Assembly: GCF_018919385.1 (NCBI RefSeq)
Contig: NZ_JAHLMF010000008.1
Location: 248,001-312,000 of the forward strand
Direction of reading: 5' to 3'
DNA length: 64,000 nucleotides
Source: Geomonas diazotrophica
GTDB lineage: Bacteria; Desulfobacterota; Desulfuromonadia; Geobacterales; Geobacteraceae
A program made the position numbers and the translations under genes. Shown piece after piece: positions 19,521-28,675 of this stretch. The notes below the pieces were generated by a model. It had not been told where the DNA came from, ran no database searches, and worked only from the letters and a program-made list of their open reading frames with translations. Each line of letters starts with the position of its first letter. Within the stretch, counting starts at the first letter, position 1.

Positions 19521-19555
19521 TCGTGCTGCGCCCAACTGGGCGCCCGTCAGAACCT

Positions 19556-19732
19556 TCAGCCGCCGCTGTGGCACTTCGTTTCCGAAGCGCTCCCCGCCGC
19601 AAAAGTCGACATCGCCTTCTTCACCTTCGCGGAACCGCAGGTCGGGCAGCCGCACTCATCGGCCGCGCCTCCCTTTTGCAGCTTCTCGAAACGGGTACCG
19701 CAGTCGTTGCAAACGTACTCGAAAATCGGCAT
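19556..19732 (-). CDS. FmdB family zinc ribbon protein
   Basis: A 58-residue protein. It begins MPIFEYVCNDCGTRFEKL, the hallmark start of the FmdB putative regulatory zinc-ribbon family, with zinc ligands in CNDC and CPTC (plus a third CGC just before). The tail is Ala/Ser/Lys-rich with one more cysteine. The ATG follows a GAGGAGAG ribosome site. Family members are small and poorly understood. It has its own promoter with perfect -35 and -10 hexamers and a large palindrome, so it is likely tightly regulated. Confidence 0.85.
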   Translation of the reverse strand: MPIFEYVCNDCGTRFEKLQKGGAADECGCPTCGSAKVKKAMSTFAAGSASETKCHSGG

Positions 19733-19751
19733 CGCAGCTCTCCTCGTATTT

Positions 19752-19773
19752 TATATGCAAACTTTTGCATATA
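19752..19773. promoter_or_regulatory. operator-like palindrome TATATGCAAA-CT-TTTGCATATA
   Basis: A perfect inverted repeat with 10 bp arms and a 2 bp centre, lying between the -10 hexamer and the start codon of the FmdB-type gene. The position fits a repressor site. Similar TTTGCAT half-sites occur in the promoter at 19395-19422 and in the palindrome at 15735-15744. Confidence 0.6.
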
Positions 19774-19799
19774 TTATAGCCGCGATGGTGCCATGTCAA
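19773..19799 (-). promoter_or_regulatory. promoter of the FmdB-type gene with perfect hexamers and a 15 bp spacer
   Basis: TTGACA (19794-19799, overlapping the wecB stop codon) and TATAAT (19773-19778) are both consensus, but the spacer is only 15 bp. Short spacing often marks promoters that need help or are tightly controlled, in line with the adjoining palindrome. Confidence 0.6.
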
Positions 19800-20902
19800 G
19801 AGATGTTCGCGCCTCCCTCCCCCTCGGTCAGCACCTTCCAGATCCGCTCGGAGGCCCGGCCGTCCCAAAGCGGCGGAACCCGTGCCCTTTCCTTCTTGGC
19901 CAGGCTTTCCTGGAACCCCGCGAGGATCCCCTGCGGCGAGGTCCCCGCCAGCACGTTGCTGCCGATTTCGACGGTGATGGGACGCTCGGTGTTCTCCCTT
20001 ATGGTGACGCATGGAATCCCCAGGGCGGTGGTCTCTTCCTGCAGCCCACCACTGTCGGTCAGGACAGCCTCGGCGTCCTTCCACAGGAACAGGGCCTCCC
20101 GGTAGCCAAGCGGCGGCAGCAGGACTACCCTCTCCGCAAGGTGAACACCGTGTTCCTGCATCATCTTCGCGGTGCGCGGGTGCACCGGGAAGAATATCGT
20201 CCGGCTCTGGGCGAGCTGGTTCAGGGCTTGTGCTATCCCGCCGAAGGTCTCGCGGCAGTCGACGTTGGAGGGGCGATGCAGGGTAAGGAAGAGGTAGGGG
20301 TGCGCCTTCTCCTTCAGGTGGAACCCGTCGAGGCGTGCGACGTCCTGGCGCGAGAGGCGCTCCACCTGGTGAAAAAGATTGTCCACCATCACGTGCCCCA
20401 CCTCATGGATCCGTGCGGCCGGCTTACCCTCCTTGAGCAGGTTGCCGGTGGCGCTCTCCTCCGTCACGAAGAAATGGTCCGAGATCGCATCGGTCACCAT
20501 GCGGTTGATCTCCTCTGGCATGGCGAGGTCGAAACTGCGCAACCCAGCCTCCACGTGGGCAACCTCGATGCCGCACTTCTTGGCCACGATGGAACAGGCC
20601 AGGGTCGAGTTGACGTCTCCCACCACCAGTACCAGGTCGGGACGCTCCTTAAGGCAAACCTCCTCGAAGGCCACCATGACCGTGGCGGTCTGGGCGGCAT
20701 GGCTGCCTGAGCCCGCGTTCAGCGAGTAGCGCGGCTGCGGTATCTCAAGCTCCTCGAAAAAAGTCCCCGACATCTCCCGGTCATAGTGTTGACCGGTATG
20801 AACGATGCTGCAGCGCACGGAGCGGCAGGCGAGCGAGGCGCGGTAGATGGGAGCAATCTTCATGAAATTGGGTCGGGCACCGGCAACCAGCAGGACGTTC
20901 AT
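19796..20902 (-). CDS. wecB: UDP-N-acetylglucosamine 2-epimerase (non-hydrolysing)
   Basis: A 368-residue protein of the usual WecB length. Family motifs: GARPNFMKIAPIYRA at the N-terminus, HTGQHYD, VVGDVNSTLA, HVEAGLRSFD, PEEINRM, LTLHRPSNVD and LTDSGGLQEE in the UDP-binding C-terminal half. It interconverts UDP-GlcNAc and UDP-ManNAc for surface polysaccharide or enterobacterial common antigen-type sugars. No other polysaccharide genes are next to it, so its pathway partners are elsewhere. Its stop codon overlaps the promoter of the downstream fmdB-type gene. Confidence 0.95.
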   Translation of the reverse strand: MNVLLVAGARPNFMKIAPIYRASLACRSVRCSIVHTGQHYDREMSGTFFEELEIPQPRYSLNAGSGSHAAQTATVMVAFEEVCLKERPDLVLVVGDVNSTLACSIVAKKCGIEVAHVEAGLRSFDLAMPEEINRMVTDAISDHFFVTEESATGNLLKEGKPAARIHEVGHVMVDNLFHQVERLSRQDVARLDGFHLKEKAHPYLFLTLHRPSNVDCRETFGGIAQALNQLAQSRTIFFPVHPRTAKMMQEHGVHLAERVVLLPPLGYREALFLWKDAEAVLTDSGGLQEETTALGIPCVTIRENTERPITVEIGSNVLAGTSPQGILAGFQESLAKKERARVPPLWDGRASERIWKVLTEGEGGANIS

Positions 20903-21228
20903 GGCTTCCTCGTCGATCAGCAGCCTCGGACGGGGCGGATGGGGCCGCTGTAACTAGTTTTTTTTGGCAACAATAAAACATTGTAAGTTTTTAACATTGG
21001 CCTCGTCGTTTGCAATCATCCTCATAAATTCAACCGGATAAATCATCAAAACATGATTTTACGTATGAAATTAATTTTAGTTGACCTGTCGAGGGTTAAC
21101 CAATAGTATTAATGTGATTCCGGCTTATTACCTTTTACCAGACCGTTTTATTTTGATGTACACAGGCTTTACCGCCACTTCTCACGCTTTGAGCCTGTTA
21201 CCAAGATACGCAGGAAGGGAACAGCCAC
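20903..21228. other. AT-rich intergenic region between wecB and the chemosensory operon
   Basis: This 326 bp divergent spacer is clearly richer in A and T than its surroundings. I see no reading frame of note. It contains the promoter candidate at 21081-21109 and a weaker sigma-54-like match (GG at 20999, GC at 21012, spacing one base too long). Confidence 0.6.
21081..21109 (+). promoter_or_regulatory. candidate promoter of the chemosensory operon
   Basis: TTGACC (21081-21086), a 17 bp spacer, TAGTAT (21104-21109), about 120 bp ahead of the first gene. The leader between it and the TTG start is about 115 bases long. Confidence 0.4.
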
Positions 21229-23106
21229 TTGCCACTGCAAATCCTCATCATCAGCGACAACGAGTCCTTCACCACCTATCTGGGTGAACTGCTGCAGGAA
21301 GCCGGGCACGCCACCCGCTGCGTCGCGCAGGAAAAGGAAGCCTTTCCCGCCATCAGGCGGCAGAAGCCGGACCTGATCATCCTCGCCCTGGAGGCGTCGA
21401 AGATCGTCCCCCTCGCCATCGAGCACCGGGTACAGACGCCGTCAGGCCCACGCTCAGTACCCGTCATCGTCATCTCCGAGTGCCTGAGGCTCGAGGCGGA
21501 ACTGCTGCAGGTTTTCGACTTCATAGGAAAACCCCTGGACGTCAAGCGCCTTCTGGACGACGTTGCCGCCGTGGCGCTGAGGAAGTCGGTCCCCTGTCAG
21601 GACCAGGAGCTCGAACCGCGGCTGGCATCAGCCTTTTCCCGACACATCCTCTCCCACAGCGGTCTGCATTTCGACCAGCGCAACCGGCCCGCCCTGACCC
21701 GGGGGCTACTCAAAAGGATGTCGGCACTGCGCCTGACCGATTTCAAGGAGTACCTGCAGTACCTAAAGGAACACGGCGAGGACCGGCACGAGCTCCAGAA
21801 GCTGCTGCAGTTTCTCACCGTCGGCGAGACCTACTTCTACCGCTATCCCGCCCACTTCGAGGTGCTCAAGGAGCGCTTCGCCGACCCCCCTCCCTGCGCC
21901 GCTCCCATCCGGATCTGGTCGGCAGGGTGCTCCACCGGCGAAGAGCCGTATTCCATCGCCATGACCCTGATGGAGGCGCTCCCCGACTGGCGGCAGCGCG
22001 ACATCCGGATCATCGCCACCGACATCAACAACCGCTCCCTGAAACGGGCGCGCGAAGGGGTTTACTCCCCCTGGTCCATGAGGATCACCACCCCCGAGCA
22101 GTCCCGGCGCTATTTCAGGCGGGTCGGCGAAAGTTACCTGATAAGGGACGAGGTGAAGCAGCTGGTGCAGTTCTCGCACCTGAACCTCTCGATCCCCTGC
22201 CGGGAGCCGGTCTGCGACGAGCTGCAGGAGCTGGACGCCATCTTCTGCCGCAACGTCCTGATCTACTTCACACCGGAGACCGCCACGGGGATGCTGCAGC
22301 GGTTCAGCAGGGCTTTGAAACCTTCGGGCCTGCTATTTCTCGGGCACTCGGAGACCCTGCTGCAGCGCGGCCTGGACCTGGAGCTGCGGCGCAAGGAGCG
22401 CAGCTTCTACTACGTGAAGAGCGGCTTGGCCGCGCAGCCGATCGCCGTCCCCCCCCTCCCCCCCGTACTCCCAGTGGTTGAGGACACTGACGCGCTCACC
22501 GAGGAGCAGCTCCGGCTGGCTGCGGCGTGGCTCAGCAAACAGACGCCGTGGCACCCCCCGGTGCCGCCAACCGAGCCCCTGCCTGCCGCTCCCTGCACAC
22601 CGCTGGACGACGCCCAACTTTTGCAGGGGGCACGCGAGCTTTTCGACCGGGAGGAGTTCGAGCCGGCCCTGGAGCTTTTGGAGCTGGTGCTGGCGCGCCG
22701 TCCTGACCTCCCGGACGCCCTGGTGCTGAAGGGATTCATCCTGGCGGGGAAAGGGGCGCTGGAGCAGGCGCTTGAGACCAGCGACCGGGTGCTCGCGCTG
22801 AACGACCTCCTCCCGGAGGCCTACTTCCTCAAGGGGGTGCTCCTGGACGCTGCGGACCGGTTGGACGAGGCGGCCCGTGAGTACCGCAAGGCGCTCCTTC
22901 TGAACCACGATTTCATCATGCCGCGCTACCACATGGGGCGGTTGCACCTGCGCCAGGGCCGGCTCGCGGAGGGTGCGCGGGAAATCAGGAACAGCATCAA
23001 GATCCTGTCGCGCTGCGACGAGGAGGATACCGTCCCCTTCTCCGGGGGACTCACCAGGGCCGTCTGCATGCTGCAGCTGCAGAACACGCTGGCGCGGGTG
23101 GCCTAG
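21229..23106 (+). CDS. CheR-type methyltransferase with N-terminal pseudo-receiver and C-terminal TPR
   Basis: A 625-residue protein starting with TTG behind AGGAAGG. Residues 1-120 have a receiver fold, but the phosphorylation site is lost: LIILALEAS puts Ala53 where Asp is expected, while Lys101 (FIGKPLD) remains. Residues 128-400 are a CheR SAM-dependent methyltransferase (LTVGETYFYR, SAGCSTGEEPYSIAM, FCRNVLIYF). Residues about 455-610 hold tetratricopeptide repeats. CheR-TPR proteins methylate receptor glutamates in Wsp/Frz-like systems. First gene of the operon and followed at 30 bp by cheW. Confidence 0.9.
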   Translation: MPLQILIISDNESFTTYLGELLQEAGHATRCVAQEKEAFPAIRRQKPDLIILALEASKIVPLAIEHRVQTPSGPRSVPVIVISECLRLEAELLQVFDFIGKPLDVKRLLDDVAAVALRKSVPCQDQELEPRLASAFSRHILSHSGLHFDQRNRPALTRGLLKRMSALRLTDFKEYLQYLKEHGEDRHELQKLLQFLTVGETYFYRYPAHFEVLKERFADPPPCAAPIRIWSAGCSTGEEPYSIAMTLMEALPDWRQRDIRIIATDINNRSLKRAREGVYSPWSMRITTPEQSRRYFRRVGESYLIRDEVKQLVQFSHLNLSIPCREPVCDELQELDAIFCRNVLIYFTPETATGMLQRFSRALKPSGLLFLGHSETLLQRGLDLELRRKERSFYYVKSGLAAQPIAVPPLPPVLPVVEDTDALTEEQLRLAAAWLSKQTPWHPPVPPTEPLPAAPCTPLDDAQLLQGARELFDREEFEPALELLELVLARRPDLPDALVLKGFILAGKGALEQALETSDRVLALNDLLPEAYFLKGVLLDAADRLDEAAREYRKALLLNHDFIMPRYHMGRLHLRQGRLAEGAREIRNSIKILSRCDEEDTVPFSGGLTRAVCMLQLQNTLARVA

Positions 23107-23135
23107 CTACCGCTGCCGCCACGAGAGGTACTTAG

Positions 23136-23675
23136 ATGGGAAACGACAACGGCTACGACATCCGCACCATTCTGAGCCAGATGCGGGAAGAGTACTGGCA
23201 GGCGCTCGCCGAGGAGGAGAGCGAGGCGAAAGAGACGCTGGAATGCCTGGTGTTCACCCTGGGGGGTAAGCGCTACGCCTTCGAGACCCACTACGCCTGC
23301 GAGGTGATCCGGGTCCCGAAGCTGGTGCGGGTGCCGGCGGTGCAGAGCCTGATCAGGGGGATCTTCAACCTGCGCGGCGAGATCACCGCGGCCATCGACA
23401 TCCGCCCCATGCTGGGGCTCCCTCAGCCCGAAATCGGGGCGACGGGCCGGATCCTCGTGGTGCGCGGCGACAACTTCGCCACGGGGATTCTGGCCGAGGC
23501 GGCGCACGGGGTGCAGGGTCTCTGCTTTGAAAGTTTCGAGCCGGCCGCGACCGGCCTGCCGGGGACGAGGGCGCAGTTCGTCAGGGGGCACTTCAACCTC
23601 GAGGATGGGAGCGTGGTCCTGCTCGACATGGAGGCGCTGCTCGCCGATCCCGAACTGGTGGCGGGCGAGGCCTGA
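23136..23675 (+). CDS. cheW: CheW-like chemotaxis coupling protein
   Basis: A 179-residue CheW domain preceded by about 30 acidic helical residues. Recognisable are CLVFTLGGKRYAFE, the CEVIRVPKLVRVPAVQSLIRGIFNLRGEI core (quoted in part) and DIRPMLGLP. It links the receptor to the CheA kinase. It lies between the methyltransferase and receptor genes in the same operon. Confidence 0.93.
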   Translation: MGNDNGYDIRTILSQMREEYWQALAEEESEAKETLECLVFTLGGKRYAFETHYACEVIRVPKLVRVPAVQSLIRGIFNLRGEITAAIDIRPMLGLPQPEIGATGRILVVRGDNFATGILAEAAHGVQGLCFESFEPAATGLPGTRAQFVRGHFNLEDGSVVLLDMEALLADPELVAGEA

Positions 23676-23747
23676 GCCGGCGCAAGGCCGGCTTCGCGAC
23701 GAGGATAAGGAAGTTCCGAACATAAACTTAGATACTGGGGTTTCGAC

Positions 23748-25484
23748 ATGTCCAACAAGCTATCGGTAAAGATCGTCAGCGTCCTCATCATGGTCATGGT
23801 GGTCATCATGACCGCCTTCTCGGTCTATTTCGTCCGCTCGCGCCGGGCCAACATGGAGGAGGAACTTCTTTCCAAGGGGCGCATTCTGGCGCAGACCGGG
23901 GCCAGGTCGATGGAACGGATCCTCGAGGAGGCGGTGGCCAACGGCACCCTGACCCAGGAGCAGCTCTTCGACGAGCACTACGTCCCGATTCCGAACACGG
24001 AGCCCCAGAAGTTCCACACCCAGTTCGACCGGTTCACAGACCAGGCGGTGCAGGCGCTCGAGGACGAGTTCCTGAAGGACGACCAGATCGTGTTCGCGGT
24101 CCTGACCGACAGAAACGGCTACATCCCGACCCACAACGCCAAGTATTCCGCCCCGCTCACCGGCGACCGCGACAAGGACAGGCTCAACAACCGCACCAAG
24201 CGGATGTTCAACGACCCGGTGGGGGTCGCGGCGGCGAAGAACGTGGAGCCGATACTGAAGCAGGTCTACCAGCGCGACACCGGCGAAACCATGTGGGACC
24301 TCTCCGCGCCGGTCTACGTGAAAGGGAAACACTGGGGCTCCTTCCGGATCGGCTTCTCCATGGTGAAGACCGAGCAGAAGGGGGCCGAGCTTAGGAACCA
24401 GATCGTTGGGAGCATGGCGATCATGCTCATCGTGGCCAGCGCAACCATCCTGCTCGTGGTGAGCCGCGCGGTCCAGCCGCTGCGCAAACTGACCGAGAAG
24501 GCGCACAAGATCACCGGTGGGGATCTCGACGAGACCATCCCGGTGGAGAGCAACGACGAAATCGGCGAACTGGCCGAGGCCTTCAACGTGATGACCACGG
24601 TGATCGTGAGGGACCTGAAGGACGAGATCGGGCGCTCGGGTCGCCTGATCGCCTCGGTGAAGGAGGCGGTGATCCAGCTCTCCAGCGCCGCCAACGAGAT
24701 GATGGCCATCAGCGCGCAGCAGGCCTCAGGATCGACGCAGCAGGCGAGCGCGGTCCAGGAGGTGACCACCACCAGCGAGGAGATCGCCATCACCGCCAAG
24801 ATGATCACCGGCAACTCCAAAAGCGTCGAGGCGGTCGCCGAGGACACCACCAGGAACTGCAACAACGGCCGCGAAGACGTCACCAACGCCATCGAGGGGA
24901 TGGGACAGGTGAGAAGCCAGGTGACGAGCATCGCCAAGAGCATGCTGGAGCTTGGGGAGAACAGCCAGAAGATCGGCGGTATCGTGGAGATCATCGACGA
25001 GATCAGCGACCAGACCAACCTCCTCGCCTTGAACGCAGCCATCGAGGCGGCGGGGGCCGGCGAGGCGGGCAAACGCTTCGCCATCGTGGCCCAGGAGGTG
25101 AAGCGCCTGGCCGACCGTACCGTGGACGCGACCCGCCAGATCAAGGGGCTGATCGGCGAGATCCAGCGCGCCACCAACAACACCATCATGGTCACCGAGG
25201 AGGGAACCAAGGCGGTCGACGCCGCCTCCCAGCTGGTGGACAAGGTGCAGTTCTCCTTCGCCTCGATCATGTCCACCGCCCACGAGACCGCCCGCACCGC
25301 AAAGGAGATCACCCTCTCCACCCAGCAGCAGACCTCCGCCTGCGAGCAGATGGCCGAGACCATGTCCGAGGTGCGCGACGTGGCGCAGCAGGTGGCGCTC
25401 TCGGCGCACGAGACCGAGAAGGCCATCGCCGAGATCCTCGAACTTGCTGAACGCCTGAAGGAGATCACCGAGGAAGAGGCCTAA
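23748..25484 (+). CDS. methyl-accepting chemotaxis protein
   Basis: A 578-residue receptor. TM1 is at about 9-30 and TM2 at about 222-245. The periplasmic domain between them (about 170 residues) contains [21 protein letters not shown] and [20 protein letters not shown], a Cache-like pattern seen in many MCPs. A HAMP domain follows (about 245-300), then the signalling domain with the hairpin tip [22 protein letters not shown], seen in part. It lacks a C-terminal pentapeptide tether and ends EITEEEA. The gene stops exactly where cheA begins (adjacent stop and start), so the two are coupled. Ligand unknown. Confidence 0.93.
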   Translation: MSNKLSVKIVSVLIMVMVVIMTAFSVYFVRSRRANMEEELLSKGRILAQTGARSMERILEEAVANGTLTQEQLFDEHYVPIPNTEPQKFHTQFDRFTDQAVQALEDEFLKDDQIVFAVLTDRNGYIPTHNAKYSAPLTGDRDKDRLNNRTKRMFNDPVGVAAAKNVEPILKQVYQRDTGETMWDLSAPVYVKGKHWGSFRIGFSMVKTEQKGAELRNQIVGSMAIMLIVASATILLVVSRAVQPLRKLTEKAHKITGGDLDETIPVESNDEIGELAEAFNVMTTVIVRDLKDEIGRSGRLIASVKEAVIQLSSAANEMMAISAQQASGSTQQASAVQEVTTTSEEIAITAKMITGNSKSVEAVAEDTTRNCNNGREDVTNAIEGMGQVRSQVTSIAKSMLELGENSQKIGGIVEIIDEISDQTNLLALNAAIEAAGAGEAGKRFAIVAQEVKRLADRTVDATRQIKGLIGEIQRATNNTIMVTEEGTKAVDAASQLVDKVQFSFASIMSTAHETARTAKEITLSTQQQTSACEQMAETMSEVRDVAQQVALSAHETEKAIAEILELAERLKEITEEEA

Positions 25485-27527
25485 ATGGCAAACCGTTACC
25501 TGGAGATCTTCTGCCGGGAGGCGGAAGAGCATCTGGCCTCGCTGCAAAGCGGCCTGTTGGTGTTGGAGAAGAACCCGGCCCGGACCGACCTTCTGCACGA
25601 GCTCTTGCGCAACGCGCACACCCTGAAGGGATCGGCGCGCATGGTGGGGCTTGCCGACATAAGCGCCATCACCCACACCATGGAGGAGCAGCTAAAGGGG
25701 ATGGAGTGCGGCGAGCGCAAGGTGGACGCGCAGGCCATCGACCTGCTGCTGCGCGGGGCCGACGCGGTGGCGCTGATCACCTCGGCCCTGCTGCGCGGGG
25801 AGGCGCCGGAGCTGGACGTGGAGCGCTTCGTCGCGGAGTACGACCGGGGCGAACTGGGACAGCACCTCACCCCGGAGCCCAGGGAGGCACAACCCGACAC
25901 ACCCCAGGAAACGGTGCGGGCGGACGTGAAGACCCTTGACCAGCTGGTCAACCTGGTCGGGGAGCTCATCATCAACAAGAAGCGCCTGGAGGCGAAACTG
26001 GACCGCCTCAAGGAAGTGGCCTACGCGCTCCCCGCCGAGCATGCCGCGCCGCTCACCGCGTTCAGGGGGGAACTGGAGGAGGACGTCCTCTACCTCGACT
26101 ACCTGATACAGGAGCTCCACGGCAAGGCGATGGGGCTGCGCATGCTCCCTTTGCGCACCATCTCCGACGGGCTGGAGCGCCTGGTCCGTGACCTGGCCCA
26201 GCAGCTGGGGCGCGAGGTGCAGTTCCAGATCGTCGGGCAGGCCATCGAGATGGACCGGGTGCTCCTGGAGGGGCTGAAACCGATCCTGATCCACCTGTTG
26301 ACCAACGCCCTCTCCCACGGGATCGAAGCCCCCGAGGCACGCGCCGCCGCCGGGAAGCCGCACCGGGGTACGATCCTGCTCTCCGCCCGCCACCAGGGGA
26401 ACTCGGTCCTCGTCGAGGTGCGCGACGACGGCCGGGGGATGGACCCGGCCGGCATCAAGGCAGCCGCGGTGTCACGCGGGGTCCTCGATCAGCGCGAAGC
26501 GGACGGGCTTTCCGACGAGGAGGCCCTCTACCTTACCTTCCGCCCCGGCTTCTCCACCGCTGAGATCGTCACCGACGTCTCCGGGCGCGGGGTGGGCATG
26601 GACGTGGTGAAGAAGAACATCGAGCGGGTCAAGGGGAGCGTGACCCTCGCCAGCCAGACCGGGAGCTTCACCCAGGTCACCCTGCAGCTCCCGCTCACCC
26701 TTTCCGTCCTGGACGCGCTCATCGTCGCCTGCGGCGGCGAGACCTTCGCCATCCCCACCACGTACCTGCAGGAGATCGTCAAGGTGCGCGCCAGCGAAAT
26801 CGACACGATGGGGAGCGGCGAGGTGATCAAGGTGCGCGGCGCGACCACGCCGCTGTACAGCCTGTCCGGGATGCTGGGGCTCACCGAGCGCCGCGAGGCG
26901 GGGGACCTGCCGCTTTCGGCGGTGGTGCTAAAGCATTGCGACCAGCGCATCGCCTGCATCGTCGAGGCGCACCTGGGCTACAGCGAGGTGGTGGTCAAGG
27001 GACTGGGGCGGCAGTTTCGAAACGTCAGGTTCCTGTTCGGCGCCACCATCCTGGGGGACGGCAACCCCGCGCTGATCCTGAACGTACCCGACCTGTTCGA
27101 GTCGGGCCGCGGCGTGCAGCGCGCTCCGGTCTCCGCCGAGGAGGCGCAGGCGGCCCAGCGCCGCCTCAAGGTGCTGGTGGTGGACGACTCCATCACCACC
27201 CGCACCATGGAGCAGAGCATCCTGGTGAGCCAGGGGTACGCGGTGGTGACGGCGGTTTCCGGGGAGGACGCCCTGGAGAAGAGCGCCGAGGAGCAGTTCG
27301 ACCTCGTGATCTCGGACGTGGAGATGCCCGGCATCAACGGTTTCGAGCTGACCCGGGCGCTGCGCGCCTCCGAGCGATACCGGGAAACCCCGGTCATCAT
27401 CGTTTCCTCGCTGTCTCGCGACGAGGACAAGCGCCAGGCGCTGCAGGCCGGCGCCCAGGCTTACATCGTCAAGGGGGCCTTCGACCAGGGGATGCTGCTG
27501 GAAACGGTGCAGATGCTGATCGGCTGA
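25485..27527 (+). CDS. cheA: hybrid CheA histidine kinase with C-terminal receiver (CheA-REC, WspE-like)
   Basis: A 680-residue kinase. The HPt domain carries phospho-accepting His45 (LRNAHTLKGSARM). There is no P2 docking domain. The dimerisation and ATPase domains follow (HLLTNALSHGIE N-box, RDDGRGMDP, GRGVGMDVVKKNIE), then a CheW-like P5 domain and a C-terminal receiver with Asp611 (DLVISDVEMPG) and the lysine in YIVKG. CheA-REC fusions without P2 are typical of WspE/FrzE-type pathways. Phosphate could pass to CheB, to its own receiver, or to the CheY-like protein encoded downstream. Confidence 0.94.
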   Translation: MANRYLEIFCREAEEHLASLQSGLLVLEKNPARTDLLHELLRNAHTLKGSARMVGLADISAITHTMEEQLKGMECGERKVDAQAIDLLLRGADAVALITSALLRGEAPELDVERFVAEYDRGELGQHLTPEPREAQPDTPQETVRADVKTLDQLVNLVGELIINKKRLEAKLDRLKEVAYALPAEHAAPLTAFRGELEEDVLYLDYLIQELHGKAMGLRMLPLRTISDGLERLVRDLAQQLGREVQFQIVGQAIEMDRVLLEGLKPILIHLLTNALSHGIEAPEARAAAGKPHRGTILLSARHQGNSVLVEVRDDGRGMDPAGIKAAAVSRGVLDQREADGLSDEEALYLTFRPGFSTAEIVTDVSGRGVGMDVVKKNIERVKGSVTLASQTGSFTQVTLQLPLTLSVLDALIVACGGETFAIPTTYLQEIVKVRASEIDTMGSGEVIKVRGATTPLYSLSGMLGLTERREAGDLPLSAVVLKHCDQRIACIVEAHLGYSEVVVKGLGRQFRNVRFLFGATILGDGNPALILNVPDLFESGRGVQRAPVSAEEAQAAQRRLKVLVVDDSITTRTMEQSILVSQGYAVVTAVSGEDALEKSAEEQFDLVISDVEMPGINGFELTRALRASERYRETPVIIVSSLSRDEDKRQALQAGAQAYIVKGAFDQGMLLETVQMLIG

Positions 27528-27582
27528 GCAAACGCTTCTCGCGCGCAGACCAGCGCGCCGGTGCCAAGGAAGGGACGTTTTT

Positions 27583-28656
27583 ATGATTACGAGGGTTCTG
27601 CTGGCCGACGACTCCCTCCTCGCACGCCAGTTGCTCAAGGACATGCTGCAGGAAAGTGACGAGATCCGCGTGGTCGGCGAGGCGTGCGACGGCAGGCAGG
27701 CGGTGGAACTGGCCCAGGCGCTCAAGCCCGACCTGGTGATCATGGACCTCCTGATGCCGGTACTGGACGGCCTGGACGCCATCGAGGAGATCATGGCCCT
27801 TTGCCCCACCCCGGTGCTGGTACTCTCCGCCGCCGTCGAGGCGAGCGAGGTGGACCGGGCCTTCGTCGCCATCAAGCGGGGGGCGCTGGACGTCATGGAG
27901 AAACCGAGGCTCGACGGCAACGCTACGTTGGAGGGGTTCTCGGCCACCCTGCGCGAGAAGGTCCTTTTCCTCTCCAGGATCAGGGTGATCAGGCACCCCC
28001 GGCGCAAGCCGCGCCCCGGCGACCCCCTCCCCGCGCTCCTCGGCGGCGCCGGACACAATATCCTCGCCATCGGCGCCTCGACCGGCGGCCCGAAGGCGGT
28101 GATGCGGCTTTTGAAGGCCCTGCCTGCGGATTTTCCCGGCGCCGTGTTCGTGGTGCAGCACATAGCCCAGGGGTTCGCCGCGGGGTTCGCCGCCTGGCTG
28201 GACCGTGAATGCGCCCTGCCGGTGAGGCTTGCCCGTGACGGGGTCCCCTTCCGCTCCGGGGAAGCCCTGGTAGCCCCCGACGGCACCCACCTGACCGTGG
28301 TCGAAGGGGTGATCCGCCTCAACGACGCCCCGCCGGTCAACTGCTGCCGCCCCTCCATCGACGTCTTCTTCGATTCGCTGGCCCGGCAGCGCTGCGACCA
28401 GGTGGTGGCCGTGCTCCTGACCGGGATGGGGCGCGACGGCGCCCAGGGGATGCTCCGCATCAGGGCGGCCGGTGGCACCACCATCGTCCAGGACGAACCA
28501 TCGTGCGCGGTTTTCGGCATGCCCAAGGCCGCCATCACCCTCGACGCGGCGGACCAGGTGGTCCCCCTGGACCTGATCCCCGCTGCTTTGGAAAAACTGT
28601 TCGTGGCGCAGCGCCCCGAATCGGCAACGACCGGCGCCGCCGCGCCGCATAACTGA
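27583..28656 (+). CDS. cheB: chemotaxis response regulator methylesterase CheB
   Basis: A 357-residue protein with an N-terminal receiver (phosphorylatable Asp55 in LVIMDLLMP) and a C-terminal methylesterase/deamidase domain. The catalytic serine is in IGASTGGPKAV, the histidine in VVQHIAQGFA and the aspartate in TGMGRDGAQGM. It removes methyl groups added by the CheR protein of the same operon and provides adaptation. It lies 55 bp after cheA. Confidence 0.95.
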   Translation: MITRVLLADDSLLARQLLKDMLQESDEIRVVGEACDGRQAVELAQALKPDLVIMDLLMPVLDGLDAIEEIMALCPTPVLVLSAAVEASEVDRAFVAIKRGALDVMEKPRLDGNATLEGFSATLREKVLFLSRIRVIRHPRRKPRPGDPLPALLGGAGHNILAIGASTGGPKAVMRLLKALPADFPGAVFVVQHIAQGFAAGFAAWLDRECALPVRLARDGVPFRSGEALVAPDGTHLTVVEGVIRLNDAPPVNCCRPSIDVFFDSLARQRCDQVVAVLLTGMGRDGAQGMLRIRAAGGTTIVQDEPSCAVFGMPKAAITLDAADQVVPLDLIPAALEKLFVAQRPESATTGAAAPHN

Positions 28657-28675
28657 CCCAGAAAGGAGACGTGCC

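Noticed and set aside
20998-21014. sigma-54 promoter ahead of the chemosensory operon
   Set aside because: TTGGCCTC...TTTGCA has one base too many between the GG and GC elements; only weak support.
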